Source of the DNA: Lacrimispora amygdalina
GTDB taxonomy: Bacteria > Bacillota > Clostridia > Lachnospirales > Lachnospiraceae
Assembly: GCF_003432035.1 (NCBI RefSeq)
Contig: NZ_QOHO01000063.1
Span: 1 to 47,324, forward strand
Direction of reading: 5' to 3'
DNA: 47,324 bases
Shown here: piece by piece, positions 1 to 9,162 of the stretch
How positions within the stretch are numbered: the stretch's first letter is position 1
Layout: each line of letters starts with the position of its first letter
Translations under genes and position numbers: made by a program
Notes under the pieces: generated by a model
What the model was told of the DNA's origin: nothing
Databases searched by the model: none
Seen by the model: only the letters and a program-made list of their open reading frames with translations

Positions 1-28
1 CATCATTATTATACTAGGAGGTATAAAG

Positions 29-865
29 ATGAAGAAGCGAGTTGATATAAGACAAATCATGTGTGTGTACCTTCCGCTGGGATTAATACTGCTCTTTATT
101 TTGTTCCCTTTTTACTGGACGTTTATTACATCGGTAAAACCCGAGGAAGAACTGTATGGAATGGTGGTCACATACTGGCCGAAATCAATTACGTTTGAGT
201 CCTACAGGAAGCTTTTTACAACTACGGTTAATTTCCTTGCAGCGATTAAGAACAGTTTTATTGTGGCGGCAATGACCACTTTGGTATCTTTGACGGCATC
301 GACCCTTGCAGCATATGCATTCTCCAGATACCAGTTTGCAGGAAGAAAAATTCTTATGTGTACCTTCCTTTGCAATAATATGTTCCCGACAGTATTGCTG
401 CTGATTCCGTTGTATTCCATTATGCGTAAGCTGGGGCTTTTGTACACACCCACCTCTCTGGTTTTATCTTATACCACATTTACCATCCCGTTTTCCGTAT
501 GGCTGCTGCTGGGATTCTTAAATGATCTTCCCATGTCTCTTGAGGAAGCAGCCTTGGTAGACGGCTGCAACAGAGGCGTCGCTTTTGTAAAGATTATACT
601 TCCGATTCTGGGACCCTGCCTGGTTGCTACCGGTGTTTATATTTTTATGACATCATGGAATGAATACACATTTGCTGTGATGTTTACCAATACAGAAACA
701 CGTACCATTCCAGTAGCATTAAAAAGTCTGATCGGACAGCTTGGTGTTCAGTGGGATTTACTTACAGCAGGAGGAATCATAACGATTATACCGGTATGCA
801 TCATGTTCTTCTTCGCTCAGAAACGATTAGTAGAAGGTTTGACGGCAGGAGCTGTAAAGGGTTAA
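29..865 (+). CDS. Carbohydrate ABC transporter permease (MalG/UgpE type)
   Basis: This is a 278-residue inner-membrane permease subunit of a sugar importer. About six hydrophobic segments are visible, beginning at residues 12-35. The cytoplasmic EAA loop that contacts the ATPase is near residues 170-195 (LEEAALVDGC followed by FVKIILPILGP). An AGGAGG ribosome site precedes the ATG by seven bases. The partner permease and binding protein would lie upstream, outside the window. The gene is followed after 25 bases by transketolase subunits, so the imported sugar probably feeds pentose-phosphate-type metabolism. The substrate cannot be read from the sequence. Confidence 0.92.
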   Translation: MKKRVDIRQIMCVYLPLGLILLFILFPFYWTFITSVKPEEELYGMVVTYWPKSITFESYRKLFTTTVNFLAAIKNSFIVAAMTTLVSLTASTLAAYAFSRYQFAGRKILMCTFLCNNMFPTVLLLIPLYSIMRKLGLLYTPTSLVLSYTTFTIPFSVWLLLGFLNDLPMSLEEAALVDGCNRGVAFVKIILPILGPCLVATGVYIFMTSWNEYTFAVMFTNTETRTIPVALKSLIGQLGVQWDLLTAGGIITIIPVCIMFFFAQKRLVEGLTAGAVKG

Positions 866-890
866 GCCGATAATAAGGAGGAAAAAAATT

Positions 891-1691
891 ATGCAGTACG
901 ATTTGAAGGCAAAGGAATTGCGGGCAGACATTCTTAAGATGTTATTTGCCTGCCAGTCAGGACATCCAGGAGGTTCCTTATCCTGTTTAGAGATGCTTAT
1001 GGCACTTTATTATGAGGTAATGAACGTTGACCCTGAGAATCCTGATAAACCGGACAGGGACCGGCTGGTATTGAGCAAAGGACATGCATGCCCCGCGTTA
1101 TATGCGGTTCTTGCAGACCTGGGATATTTCCCGAAGGAGGATCTGGCGGGGCTCAGGCAGATTGACAGCCACCTTCAGGGGCATCCGGATTGTACAAAGA
1201 CACCAGGTGTGGATATGAATACCGGTTCTTTGGGGCAGGGAGCATCCCTTGCAATGGGATTGGCACTTGCGGCCAGGCATGCGCAAGCAGCCTATCAGGT
1301 TTATGCAATCTTAGGTGACGGGGAATGCCAGGAAGGGCTTGTATGGGAAGCCGCTATGGCAGCAGCACATTATAATCTGGATAATCTTACATTCATGCTG
1401 GATTTTAACAGGCTTCAGATTGATGGAAGCAATGAAGAGGTAATGAGTCTGGGAGATATTATAAAGAAATTTGAAGCATTCGGCTTTTCGTGCATGGAAG
1501 TGGATGGACATGATATCAGTGCCATAACCAGGGCGTTAAAGACACCGGCAACAGGCAAACCAAAATTCATTTGCTGCAATACCATTAAGGGGAAAGGAGT
1601 TTCTTTCATGGAGAATCAGTACGGCTGGCATGGGAGACCTATGAATGCAGAAGAATTTGCCATGGCAATGAAAGAACAGGAGGTAGTTTAA
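891..1691 (+). CDS. Transketolase, N-terminal (TPP-binding) subunit
   Basis: This 266-residue protein is the first half of a split transketolase, which moves two-carbon ketol units between sugar phosphates. The thiamine diphosphate motif starts at GDGECQEG (about residue 142) and ends near LDFNRLQIDG. The substrate and cofactor histidines of this half are recognisable in SGHPGGSLS and SKGHACPALY. It is about 40% the length of a full transketolase and is followed with no gap by the C-terminal half, the usual split arrangement in Firmicutes and archaea. AAGGAGG precedes the ATG. A full-length transketolase is also present at 35000-36979. Confidence 0.95.
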   Translation: MQYDLKAKELRADILKMLFACQSGHPGGSLSCLEMLMALYYEVMNVDPENPDKPDRDRLVLSKGHACPALYAVLADLGYFPKEDLAGLRQIDSHLQGHPDCTKTPGVDMNTGSLGQGASLAMGLALAARHAQAAYQVYAILGDGECQEGLVWEAAMAAAHYNLDNLTFMLDFNRLQIDGSNEEVMSLGDIIKKFEAFGFSCMEVDGHDISAITRALKTPATGKPKFICCNTIKGKGVSFMENQYGWHGRPMNAEEFAMAMKEQEVV

Positions 1692-2618
1692 ATGGGAAAG
1701 TCGCTTAGAGTTGCATATGGAGAATCCCTTGTAAAATTAGGGGCACAAAATGAGAAAGTAGTGGTGCTGGATGCGGATTTGGCACATGCCACTCAGACCT
1801 GTATGTTTAAAGAGGAGTATCCCGACCGTTTCTTTAATATGGGAATTGCAGAAGGAAATTTGATGTGTACGGCTGCCAGCTTTGCAAGTACAGGATACAT
1901 ACCCTTTGCAAGTACGTTTGCTTTATTTGGTGCAGGGCGGGCCTATGAACAGATACGCAATTCAATCTGCTATACCAATGCAAATGTCAAGTTTGGATTT
2001 TCACATTCCGGGCTATCTGTAGGAGAAGACGGGGGAAGCCACCAGTCTTTCGAGGACATTGCTCTTATGAGAGAGATGCCGCACATGACAATCTTTGTAC
2101 CCTGTGATCCAAGTGAAACAGAAAAAGCAGTAATGGCCGCTGCAGAAATTAACGGTCCGGTATATATCCGTGTAGCCAGACCTGTTTGTGATGATATAAC
2201 AACATCAGATACACCTTTCATTCCAGGCAAGGCAAATGTGATGAAGGAAGGCAAAGACGTCTGCATCATATCCTGCGGTCTGATGATTCCTGAGGCATTA
2301 AAGGCTGCTGAGGTACTTGAAAAGGGAGGAATCCATACCGCTGTCGTAAACATGCATACCATCAAACCCATTGATAAAGATATTATTTTGAAAATGAATG
2401 AAACCTGTAAGGGTATTGTGACGCTGGAGGAACATTCCGTAATCGGAGGTCTTGGTTCTGCAGTCGCTGAAGTTCTGGCGGGTCATACAGGATCTAAATT
2501 TGCAATTATGGGAATTCAGGATAAGTTTGGAAAGTCAGGGAAACCGGATCAGCTTTTCGAAGCTTATGGTCTGACCGCAGCACATGTAGTAAAAACCTGC
2601 ACAGAGATGTTAAAATAA
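1692..2618 (+). CDS. Transketolase, C-terminal subunit
   Basis: This 308-residue protein is the pyrimidine-binding and C-terminal half of the split transketolase. The Asp-rich start (VVLDADLAHATQT), the catalytic Glu region (FFNMGIAEGNLM) and the SHSGLSVGEDGGSHQSFED loop are typical of the family. The start codon lies directly after the stop of the N-terminal subunit, with its ribosome site (AGGAGG) inside the end of that gene, so the two halves are probably translationally coupled in equal amounts. Confidence is high from the motifs and the pairing. Confidence 0.95.
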   Translation: MGKSLRVAYGESLVKLGAQNEKVVVLDADLAHATQTCMFKEEYPDRFFNMGIAEGNLMCTAASFASTGYIPFASTFALFGAGRAYEQIRNSICYTNANVKFGFSHSGLSVGEDGGSHQSFEDIALMREMPHMTIFVPCDPSETEKAVMAAAEINGPVYIRVARPVCDDITTSDTPFIPGKANVMKEGKDVCIISCGLMIPEALKAAEVLEKGGIHTAVVNMHTIKPIDKDIILKMNETCKGIVTLEEHSVIGGLGSAVAEVLAGHTGSKFAIMGIQDKFGKSGKPDQLFEAYGLTAAHVVKTCTEMLK

Positions 2619-2636
2619 AAGGAGAGTTACTTAAAA

Positions 2637-3032
2637 ATGAATATTGAACATTATGAATTTGCCGGTGAAGGTATGCAGCGAGTTTATGAAAATAAAAAAT
2701 GGATGGTTGGCATTAAAAACTGGAAACCGGCCAATGACATTACTGGTATTGACTGCCTGGAAAGGCATAATAAAACAGATGAACTCTTTGTGCTGACAGA
2801 AGGTGAATGTACCCTGATTTATGCCAATGAAACAAAAAACGGACTAGAATTTGGCTGCGTTAAAATGGTTCCCGGTAAGGTGTTCAACATACCGGCAACC
2901 TTGTGGCACAATACGATAACGCAGAAAGATACTAAAATGATTTTAATAGAAGACTCAAATACTTCTATGGAGAACAGTGATATATTAAAGCTTGATGAAG
3001 ACCAGATTAAAAATATCAGAAGTCTTGTATAG
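2637..3032 (+). CDS. Small cupin-fold protein
   Basis: This 131-residue protein has the single-domain cupin pattern. A first metal-binding stretch is near residues 45-60 ([15 protein letters not shown]). A second is near residues 85-100 ([15 protein letters not shown]), with His and Glu residues suited to binding a divalent metal. It lies between the split transketolase and the transaldolase-like gene in one operon (19 bases after the former), so a sugar or sugar-phosphate isomerase or sugar-binding role is a reasonable guess. The sequence alone does not show the reaction. Confidence 0.7.
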   Translation: MNIEHYEFAGEGMQRVYENKKWMVGIKNWKPANDITGIDCLERHNKTDELFVLTEGECTLIYANETKNGLEFGCVKMVPGKVFNIPATLWHNTITQKDTKMILIEDSNTSMENSDILKLDEDQIKNIRSLV

Positions 3033-3048
3033 GGAAGAAGAGGAGAAA

Positions 3049-3705
3049 ATGAAATTTTTTATTGATACAGCCAATGTAGAAGACATAAGAAAAGCAAATG
3101 ACATGGGGATCATCTGCGGTGTTACAACGAACCCTTCCCTGATTGCCATGGAAGGACGGGATTTTAAAAAAGTTATAAAGGAAATAACAGCCATCGTTGA
3201 CGGACCGATCAGCGGGGAAGTTAAGGCAACAACGGTTGACGCAGATGGTATGATCCGGGAAGGACGGGAGATTGCTGCCATTCACTCCAATATGGTAGTA
3301 AAAATCCCCATGACAACGGAAGGTCTCAAAGCAGTTAAGGTACTAAATGCAGAAGGGATAAAGACCAATGTAACTCTGATATTTTCGGCGACACAGGCCC
3401 TTTTGGCCGCACGTGCGGGAGCGGCTTATGTATCACCGTTTATGGGGCGCCTTGACGATATTTCCATGAAAGGAATTGTTCTGATAGGGGAAATAACCGA
3501 TATTTTTAAAACACACCATATCAAAACAGAAATTATTGCTGCCAGTATCCGCAACCCCATCCATGTAATCGATTGTGCAAAAGCAGGTGCCGATATTGCA
3601 ACGGTTCCGTATAAGATCCTGGAACAAATGGTTAACCACCCGTTAACCACTCAGGGAATTGCTAAATTTCAGGCTGACTACAGAGCGGTATTCGGGGAAT
3701 CTTAA
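3049..3705 (+). CDS. Transaldolase-like / fructose-6-phosphate aldolase (TalC/FSA family)
   Basis: The product is 218 residues, the size of the short TalC/FSA class. It carries the family start [13 protein letters not shown], the TTNPSLI motif, the Schiff-base lysine in VVKIPMT and the [11 protein letters not shown] motif. These enzymes transfer dihydroxyacetone units or cleave/form fructose 6-phosphate. I chose the ATG at 3049 because AGGAG lies just upstream and the family begins MKFF; an upstream in-frame ATG at 2992 would overlap the cupin gene. It closes the sugar operon and is followed at once by a strong terminator. Confidence 0.92.
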   Translation: MKFFIDTANVEDIRKANDMGIICGVTTNPSLIAMEGRDFKKVIKEITAIVDGPISGEVKATTVDADGMIREGREIAAIHSNMVVKIPMTTEGLKAVKVLNAEGIKTNVTLIFSATQALLAARAGAAYVSPFMGRLDDISMKGIVLIGEITDIFKTHHIKTEIIAASIRNPIHVIDCAKAGADIATVPYKILEQMVNHPLTTQGIAKFQADYRAVFGES

Positions 3706-3714
3706 ATATAAAAT

Positions 3715-3765
3715 AAGCGCTGCCATATGCCGGAAAAAATCCGCTCATATGGCAGCGCTTTTCAT
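3715..3765. terminator. Bidirectional rho-independent terminator
   Basis: A perfect 14-base inverted repeat (AGCGCTGCCATATG at 3716-3729, its complement at 3746-3759) encloses a 16-base loop. It is followed by a T tract on the plus strand and preceded by an A-rich tract. It lies between the convergent talC and TSCPD genes and should stop transcription from both sides. Confidence 0.9.
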
Positions 3766-3766
3766 A

Positions 3767-4015
3767 TTAATGACTTTCCTTATATTCCTTTAATGCTTTG
3801 GATAACTGGTCCGGACAGGAGGTTGGGCGGAAACCGCATTTGATTCCTTCCAGACGGCGAATGGCATCGTCAACTTCCATGCCTTCCACCAGTCTTGATA
3901 CTCCCTGTGTGTTACCGGAACAACCGCCTACAAACTGTACATGAGCGACCTTGCTGCCTTCTATTTCAAAATTAATCTCCTGGGAACAGACTCCGTGTGT
4001 TTTATATTTCATCAT
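3767..4015 (-). CDS. TSCPD-domain protein (TIGR03905 type)
   Basis: This 82-residue protein consists almost only of a TSCPD domain, named for the conserved Thr-Ser-Cys-Pro-Asp visible near residue 65. A second cysteine motif, GGCSGNTQG, is near residue 30. The domain also occurs at the C-terminus of class II ribonucleotide reductases; the stand-alone form is common in clostridia and its function is not established. The start may be either of two adjacent ATG codons; the second (4012) has the better spacing from the GGAGGT site. The promoter is given separately. Confidence 0.85.
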   Translation of the reverse strand: MMKYKTHGVCSQEINFEIEGSKVAHVQFVGGCSGNTQGVSRLVEGMEVDDAIRRLEGIKCGFRPTSCPDQLSKALKEYKESH

Positions 4016-4059
4016 TGATACCTCCGTATAATCATGACTCTTATCAGAAACTTTAAAGA

Positions 4060-4088
4060 ATTATAGCGAATTCCAGAGTCAGTGTCAA
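4060..4088 (-). promoter_or_regulatory. Sigma-A promoter of the TSCPD gene
   Basis: On the minus strand TTGACA (4088-4083) is followed after exactly 17 bases by TATAAT (4065-4060), a consensus vegetative promoter about 45 bases upstream of the start codon. Confidence 0.85.
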
Positions 4089-4133
4089 TAGATCATAGAA
4101 GGAAGGAAAACAAAATAACACACGAATCCGGTT

Positions 4134-5036
4134 TTAATTCTGTTCCTTCTGCTCCTTTAAATAGTCAAACAGCATATTGGATTTGTCGGTTAACTGGGGA
4201 TTTATACTGCTGGAGGATAGTTTTGTGAAACCGATATTTGTCTTTACCGAATCTCTTATCCTATAATATGTAAGCGCAGGAAACATTTGAAGATTAGCAA
4301 GCTGCCTGGGTAATATAGCGCAGCCGCCTTTTTGAGACAAAAAAGACAGAAGCATCATATGCCGGGGGAAAGTCCCGGCAATACTGCCTGTATATCCAAT
4401 ATCATATAGCTGTTTTTTTGTAAGTCTGTAAATATCAGACTCTTTGGCAATGGTGTAAATATTATCAAATTTAAATCCGGTCAGATCAATTTCGCTGCCC
4501 TGTTCAAAGGGAAAGACATTTTTGCTGCAGATAAGAACCATCTCATCCGAAACCAGAGAAATGGTATCATATTCCGGATCAGAGAGTAAGTCCGTACGGC
4601 AGATAGCAGCATCAATCTCCTGCTGGGAGAGCATCTTAAGCAGATGCGACTGGTCATCTTCCACGATCTCTATGGAATAATTACCGAATTTCTCCTGAAA
4701 ATTAAGGAGCAGCTGCATGATACCGCTTTCTGCAAGACATGGAATTGTTCCTACCGTTAAGTGAGTAATATAGCAGGAGGTACCAAATTTTTCTAATTTA
4801 GTCCTTAAGTCCTGGGTACACTGGCGGATGTTTATTGCATAATCCAGGAAAACATTCCCTGCTTCTGTGAGTTCTGCCTTAGTATTGCTTCTGATAAACA
4901 GCACGATTCCCAGTTCATTCTCAATTGCCTTAATGTGTTTTGACAGAGCAGACTGGGAAATATAAATGCTTTCGGCAGCTGAAGAAAAATTTTTATACTT
5001 TGCCAATGCTAAGAAATCATCAATCCATTTCGTCAT
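4134..5036 (-). CDS. LysR-family transcriptional regulator
   Basis: This 300-residue regulator has the standard LysR layout. The N-terminal winged helix-turn-helix spans about residues 1-60 (FSSAAESIYISQSALSKHIK is the recognition region). The effector-binding domain follows from about residue 90. It is transcribed divergently from the decarboxylase operon at 5450, with a 413-base gap, the classic arrangement for a LysR activator responding to the substrate of the adjacent pathway. I place the start at the ATG at 5036, preceded by GGGGG; an in-frame TTG at 5042 is less likely. The inducer, probably a phenolic acid, is inferred from context only. Confidence 0.9.
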   Translation of the reverse strand: MTKWIDDFLALAKYKNFSSAAESIYISQSALSKHIKAIENELGIVLFIRSNTKAELTEAGNVFLDYAINIRQCTQDLRTKLEKFGTSCYITHLTVGTIPCLAESGIMQLLLNFQEKFGNYSIEIVEDDQSHLLKMLSQQEIDAAICRTDLLSDPEYDTISLVSDEMVLICSKNVFPFEQGSEIDLTGFKFDNIYTIAKESDIYRLTKKQLYDIGYTGSIAGTFPRHMMLLSFLSQKGGCAILPRQLANLQMFPALTYYRIRDSVKTNIGFTKLSSSSINPQLTDKSNMLFDYLKEQKEQN

Positions 5037-5449
5037 AATCAAATTGCCCCCTTTAGTTACTGATAAATCGTAAAAATCTAAATTCAGATGTACGTTTTGT
5101 CATTAACACTATTATAATACAGAATGACGCGAAGGAAAATATGTTTATACTATTTTGTGATGACATTTTAGAATACTTATAAATGTAAAATATTTATAAA
5201 AATTAACTATTATTTTACAGTAAAAGTTCACTATATATGCATTTTTAATCCGACGTTTGCTTGTTTTATATTTTGCAAGGAATCATAATTGCAAAGATTT
5301 AAAATTTTTTGTTTCCATTTTGGAATAGTTGTACGAATTTAATCGAATTGCCACGAAAATTGTAATTGATTATAATTTTATTATGTTGGAAAAATTAACC
5401 AGCAGGCAACCGTATCAGCAGTATATGAAGAAGATCAGGAGGAAAATTT
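5037..5449. promoter_or_regulatory. Divergent control region between LysR gene and decarboxylase operon
   Basis: This is a 413-base, very AT-rich region with no gene. The decarboxylase operon promoter is recognisable at 5348-5376: TTGCCA, 17 bases, TATAAT, giving a leader of about 65 bases before the AGGAGG at 5437-5442. Upstream of it, TTGCAA occurs twice (about 5274 and 5290) around a short spacer, and several A/T dyads of the T-N11-A kind that LysR proteins bind are present. I could not single out one LysR box with confidence. Confidence 0.7.
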
Positions 5450-6889
5450 ATGGCAAAAGTTTATCAGGATTTGCGCAGTTTCCTTTCCACTCTGGAAGAA
5501 AACGGTCAGTTAGTACGAATCAAGGAGGAGGTTAATCCAGAACCGGATATTGCAGCGGCAGGCAGAGCTGCGGCAAACATTGAGAGCGGTCCGGCAGTTT
5601 TATTTGAAAAGGTAAAAGGATATCCTTACAGCGTAGTCACCAACGTACATGGTTCATGGGCCAATCATGCTTTGATGCTGGGAATGGACAAAACAGCATC
5701 AACCAAAGAGCAGTTTCATGAAATTAACCGCAGATGGGACCGCTTCCCGGTCAAACCTGAAATTCTGAAAAGAGAAGAAGCACCCTGTAAAGAAAATACC
5801 ATTGATAAAGCGGAGGATATCAATCTGTTTGAGCTCCTTCCATTATACAGAATCAATGATCAGGATGGCGGATTCTTCCTTTCCAAAGCGTCTATTATCA
5901 CGGCGGATCCCAATGAGCCTGATAATTTTGACAAGCTGAATGTAGGTACATACCGCATACAGGTGAAAGGCAAAAACCGTGTGGGCATTCAGGCTCTGGC
6001 ATTTCACGACATCGCAATCCAGCTGGAAGCTGCTGAGCGGAAAAACGAAAAGGTTCCGATTTGTATTACGGTAGGAAACAGCCCGCTGGTGACTTATATG
6101 GCATCGACTCCGGTTATGTATACTCAGAATGAGTATGAATTTGTAGGCGCGCTCCAGGATGGGGTTCCGACCCAGATCGTTCAGTCCGATCTTTATAAGA
6201 ATCTATATGTTCCTGCCGGTTCTGAGGTTGTTTTGGAAGGTTATATTGAGCCGCGGGTACGTGAGGTGGAAGGCCCGTTCGGAGAGTTTCCGGGTTCCTA
6301 CTCAGGTTCCAGACGCCAGTGCGTAATTACAATTACTCATGTGACTCACAGAACAAACCCGATTTTTGAAAATCTGTATCTGGGTATTCCGTGGACCGAA
6401 ATCGATTATCTTATGGCGTTAAATACATCGGTTCCCCTTTACCAGCAGATAAAACGGGATTTCCCGGAGGTTCAGGCAGTTAATGCCATGTATACGCATG
6501 GAATCGGATGCATTATTTCCACAAAAGTTCGGTTCGGCGGTTTTGGAAAAGAAGTGGCATTCCGCCTCCTTTCCACTCCTCACGGAGGTTCGTACAGTAA
6601 AATCATTATCATTGTTGATGAGTTTGTTGATCCATTTAATCTTCCCCAGGTTATGTGGGCGCTCACAACCCGTGTAAGACCGGATAAGGATGTTGTGGTT
6701 ATTCCAAACTGCCCGGGAATGCCTCTTGATCCATCTTCTTACCCTGCCGGTATGCATTCCAAACTGATTATTGATGCGACAACTCCAAAGGATCCGGAGC
6801 CAAATCCAAGAGAAGTTGAACTTTTAGAGCCGCCTGCAGGCTATGAAAAGTATGAAGCTTTGATTCGTAAACTGATGGCTGAGATGTAA
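5450..6889 (+). CDS. UbiD-family hydroxyarylic acid decarboxylase, catalytic subunit (BsdC/LpdC-like)
   Basis: This 479-residue protein is the usual length for the catalytic subunit of non-oxidative phenolic-acid decarboxylases, which remove CO2 from substrates such as 4-hydroxybenzoate, protocatechuate, vanillate or gallate using prenylated FMN. UbiD hallmarks are visible: NVGTYRIQ near residue 165, the REVEGPFGEFPGSYSG segment near residue 275 with acidic and arginine residues of the active site, and GGSYSKIIIIVDEFVD near residue 380. It leads an operon that also encodes BsdD, UbiX and an LpdD-like protein, which strongly supports this subfamily over ubiquinone-pathway UbiD. The exact substrate cannot be told from sequence. 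Confidence 0.93.
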   Translation: MAKVYQDLRSFLSTLEENGQLVRIKEEVNPEPDIAAAGRAAANIESGPAVLFEKVKGYPYSVVTNVHGSWANHALMLGMDKTASTKEQFHEINRRWDRFPVKPEILKREEAPCKENTIDKAEDINLFELLPLYRINDQDGGFFLSKASIITADPNEPDNFDKLNVGTYRIQVKGKNRVGIQALAFHDIAIQLEAAERKNEKVPICITVGNSPLVTYMASTPVMYTQNEYEFVGALQDGVPTQIVQSDLYKNLYVPAGSEVVLEGYIEPRVREVEGPFGEFPGSYSGSRRQCVITITHVTHRTNPIFENLYLGIPWTEIDYLMALNTSVPLYQQIKRDFPEVQAVNAMYTHGIGCIISTKVRFGGFGKEVAFRLLSTPHGGSYSKIIIIVDEFVDPFNLPQVMWALTTRVRPDKDVVVIPNCPGMPLDPSSYPAGMHSKLIIDATTPKDPEPNPREVELLEPPAGYEKYEALIRKLMAEM

Positions 6890-6916
6890 GCTCTATAACG
6901 AAAGGAGATTGAAACT

Positions 6917-7123
6917 ATGAAGTGTCCCCGCTGTGACGGAAATAAAATTGAAGTGATTGCAACCTCTCCTGTAGGAAATGTCTGGGAAGTTTATGAATGT
7001 ATGGATTGCTTTTATTCCTGGAGATCCACAGAGACTCCCCATATTCATGAAAAGTTTAAGCTTAAAAAAGAACAGATAGAAAATTTGCAGATTATTCCCC
7101 CGATTCCCCCTCTTGATAAATAA
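6917..7123 (+). CDS. Hydroxyarylic acid decarboxylase small subunit (BsdD/VdcD-like)
   Basis: This 68-residue protein has a zinc-ribbon-like pair of CxxC motifs: CPRC near residue 3 and CMDC near residue 28. The C-terminal tail ends IIPPIPPLDK, characteristic of the D subunit of BsdBCD-type decarboxylases. Members are small partners of the UbiD-like C subunit whose precise role is not settled. It is 27 bases downstream of the catalytic subunit, with its own AAAGGAG site. Confidence 0.88.
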   Translation: MKCPRCDGNKIEVIATSPVGNVWEVYECMDCFYSWRSTETPHIHEKFKLKKEQIENLQIIPPIPPLDK

Positions 7124-7158
7124 TTTTTGAGACTCCAATCGTGAAAGGAGAAGCTTCA

Positions 7159-8541
7159 GTGACATTCACTAAACAGAAATCAGGTTTTTTAATCGGTATT
7201 ATTATTTTTGTTCTTGTCCTACTTCTTCCGCTTGACGGCCTGTCCAGAGAAGGGCAGATCTGTCTTGGATTAACCTTAATGACCGTAGTCTGGTGGGCAG
7301 CACAGGTTGCCCAGTCAGGCTACGTGGGGGGATTCTATCTGGTCTCCGTCTGTCTTTTAAAGCTTGCTGATACGAAAGTGGTATTTGCAGGCTGGACAAC
7401 TTCTACCCTGTGGCTGGTCATTGGTGCCTATATGATTGCAGCAGCTGTTAAAAAGTCGGGATTAGGGGAACGTATCTCTTATGCCTACATCCTGAAATTT
7501 GTAAGCTCATGGAAGAGCATCATCATCGGCATTTTTGTATTGACCTTTATTTTATCATTGTTTATCCCCCACCCATGGCCACGGGCGTTTTTAATCATGT
7601 CGGTCATGTCAGTAGTGATTAAGGCGGCAAATATGCCGAAGGAGGATGCAGTTAAGGTGGGATTTACGGTATTTGCCGCTTCTGTTCCGGTTTCACTTAT
7701 ATTCTTAACCGGAGACTCCGTCATTAACCCCCTGGTAGTGACTTACTGCACCACGGAAAGCATCAATTTTGTACGCTGGTTCCAGATTATGGGACCACCG
7801 GCCCTGTTTTTAAGTATTACCACCATGCTCTTGATTCTGATCCTGTTTAAGCCGTCAAAAGAGGTTGCAGTCAATTTTGATGAAGTGCGCACGGCTCAGT
7901 CAGCTCTTGGAAAGATGACTGAAAAGGAGAAGAGAACCCTGATCTGGATCCTGATCGCAATCGGTCTCTGGCTTACCAATGGTATTACCGGTCTTGATGT
8001 AGGCTGGGTCACGCTGGCAGTGGCAATGTGTATGGCTCTGCCGGTAATCGGTAATGTCCTGACGGTGAAAGAGTGGGGAGATGTTCCGGTTCATGTTCTG
8101 GTATTTTTAACTTCTGCCATTGCCATTGGAAAAGTGGGAGCGGTAACCGGCATGAATGAATGGCTTGCAGCGACCCTGCTTCCCAAAACCATGCCGGGCA
8201 ACATACTGGTGCTGTCCCTGATGATTGCGGCAATCGCAATCCTGATCCATATGTTTATGGGATCTGTCATTGCAGTAATGGGTGTTGCCATACCGGCAAT
8301 TCTAGTCTGTACCAATGCACTGGGAATCAATGAGCTGGCAGTGATTTTTGTTATTTATCTGGCCATTTCCGGCCATTATATTCTTCCTTTCCATCACCTT
8401 AATATTCTGGTTGGACAGGGAGAGGAAAACGGAATGTATACACAAAAGGAAACCGTAAAGATGGGGGTTCCGCTTCTCATTCCGATTTTCCTGACAGTTG
8501 CCTTTGCCGTAGCGTGGTTTGCGGTGCTGGGCGTTATTTAA
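7159..8541 (+). CDS. DASS/SLC13-family anion permease
   Basis: This protein of about 460 residues has roughly 11-12 hydrophobic segments and the layout of divalent-anion:sodium symporters or exchangers. A GTG at 7141 is also in frame, but I prefer the GTG at 7159 because AAAGGAG (7144-7150) sits eight bases before it. The family's usual Ser-Asn-Thr substrate motif is not obvious; the corresponding hairpin reads LTGDSVINPL near residue 190. Lying between the decarboxylase subunits and UbiX, it probably imports the aromatic acid, possibly in exchange for the decarboxylated product. That assignment rests on context. Confidence 0.85.
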   Translation: MTFTKQKSGFLIGIIIFVLVLLLPLDGLSREGQICLGLTLMTVVWWAAQVAQSGYVGGFYLVSVCLLKLADTKVVFAGWTTSTLWLVIGAYMIAAAVKKSGLGERISYAYILKFVSSWKSIIIGIFVLTFILSLFIPHPWPRAFLIMSVMSVVIKAANMPKEDAVKVGFTVFAASVPVSLIFLTGDSVINPLVVTYCTTESINFVRWFQIMGPPALFLSITTMLLILILFKPSKEVAVNFDEVRTAQSALGKMTEKEKRTLIWILIAIGLWLTNGITGLDVGWVTLAVAMCMALPVIGNVLTVKEWGDVPVHVLVFLTSAIAIGKVGAVTGMNEWLAATLLPKTMPGNILVLSLMIAAIAILIHMFMGSVIAVMGVAIPAILVCTNALGINELAVIFVIYLAISGHYILPFHHLNILVGQGEENGMYTQKETVKMGVPLLIPIFLTVAFAVAWFAVLGVI

Positions 8542-8565
8542 CTGTTTTTTAAGAGAGGTGTTTTA

Positions 8566-9129
8566 ATGCGAATTATTGTAGGAGTATCAGGAGCAACCGG
8601 TGTAGTTATGAGCCTTTATCTGCTGAAAGCACTGAAGAGTTTTAAGGATTGTGAGGTACATCTGGTGGTATCGGATTGTGCCAGAAAAACCTGGAAGCTG
8701 GAGACGGATTATCCCTTTGAGAAGCTGACTGAACAGGCAGATTATTATTATGATGTACATAATCTTGCAGCAGCCATATCAAGCGGCTCTTATCAGACAG
8801 ACGGAATGATTATATTGCCCTGCAGTATGAAGACGCTGTCTGGAGTTGTAAATGGTTTTACCGATAATCTCCTGATCCGGGCAGCTGATGTCTGTATGAA
8901 AGAAAACCGGAAAGTGGTTCTGTGCACAAGAGAAATGCCTCTTGGAAAGGTTCATCTTCGAAACATGAATGAGGCTGCGGATTTAGGCTGCACCATAATT
9001 CCTCCCATGCTGACTTTTTATAACGGTGCCCGTTCTCTGGACGATCAGATCAATCATGTGGTTGGAAAGATCCTGATGCAGTTTGGACTAGATTTTAAAA
9101 ACTTTGTTCCGTGGCACGGTGCAGAATAG
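8566..9129 (+). CDS. UbiX/Pad1 flavin prenyltransferase (BsdB/LpdB-like)
   Basis: This 187-residue flavoprotein attaches a dimethylallyl group to FMN to make prFMN, the cofactor of UbiD enzymes. The FMN-binding start IIVGVSGATGVVMSLYLL, the ILPCSMKTLSGVVNG motif near residue 85 and the REMPLGKVHLRNM motif near residue 125 are all family signatures. It lies 24 bases after the permease gene in the same operon as its client decarboxylase. Confidence 0.95.
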   Translation: MRIIVGVSGATGVVMSLYLLKALKSFKDCEVHLVVSDCARKTWKLETDYPFEKLTEQADYYYDVHNLAAAISSGSYQTDGMIILPCSMKTLSGVVNGFTDNLLIRAADVCMKENRKVVLCTREMPLGKVHLRNMNEAADLGCTIIPPMLTFYNGARSLDDQINHVVGKILMQFGLDFKNFVPWHGAE

Positions 9130-9162
9130 CTGCAGTGAAGAAAGGATAAAGGGAGAGATTTT

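Noticed and set aside
1970-2371. 133-residue antisense open frame
   Set aside because: It lies wholly opposite the transketolase C-terminal subunit, with no ribosome site or recognisable domain.
891-2618. Frameshifted single transketolase
   Set aside because: The two halves have their own ribosome sites, adjacent stop and start, and the domain boundary expected for natural split transketolases.
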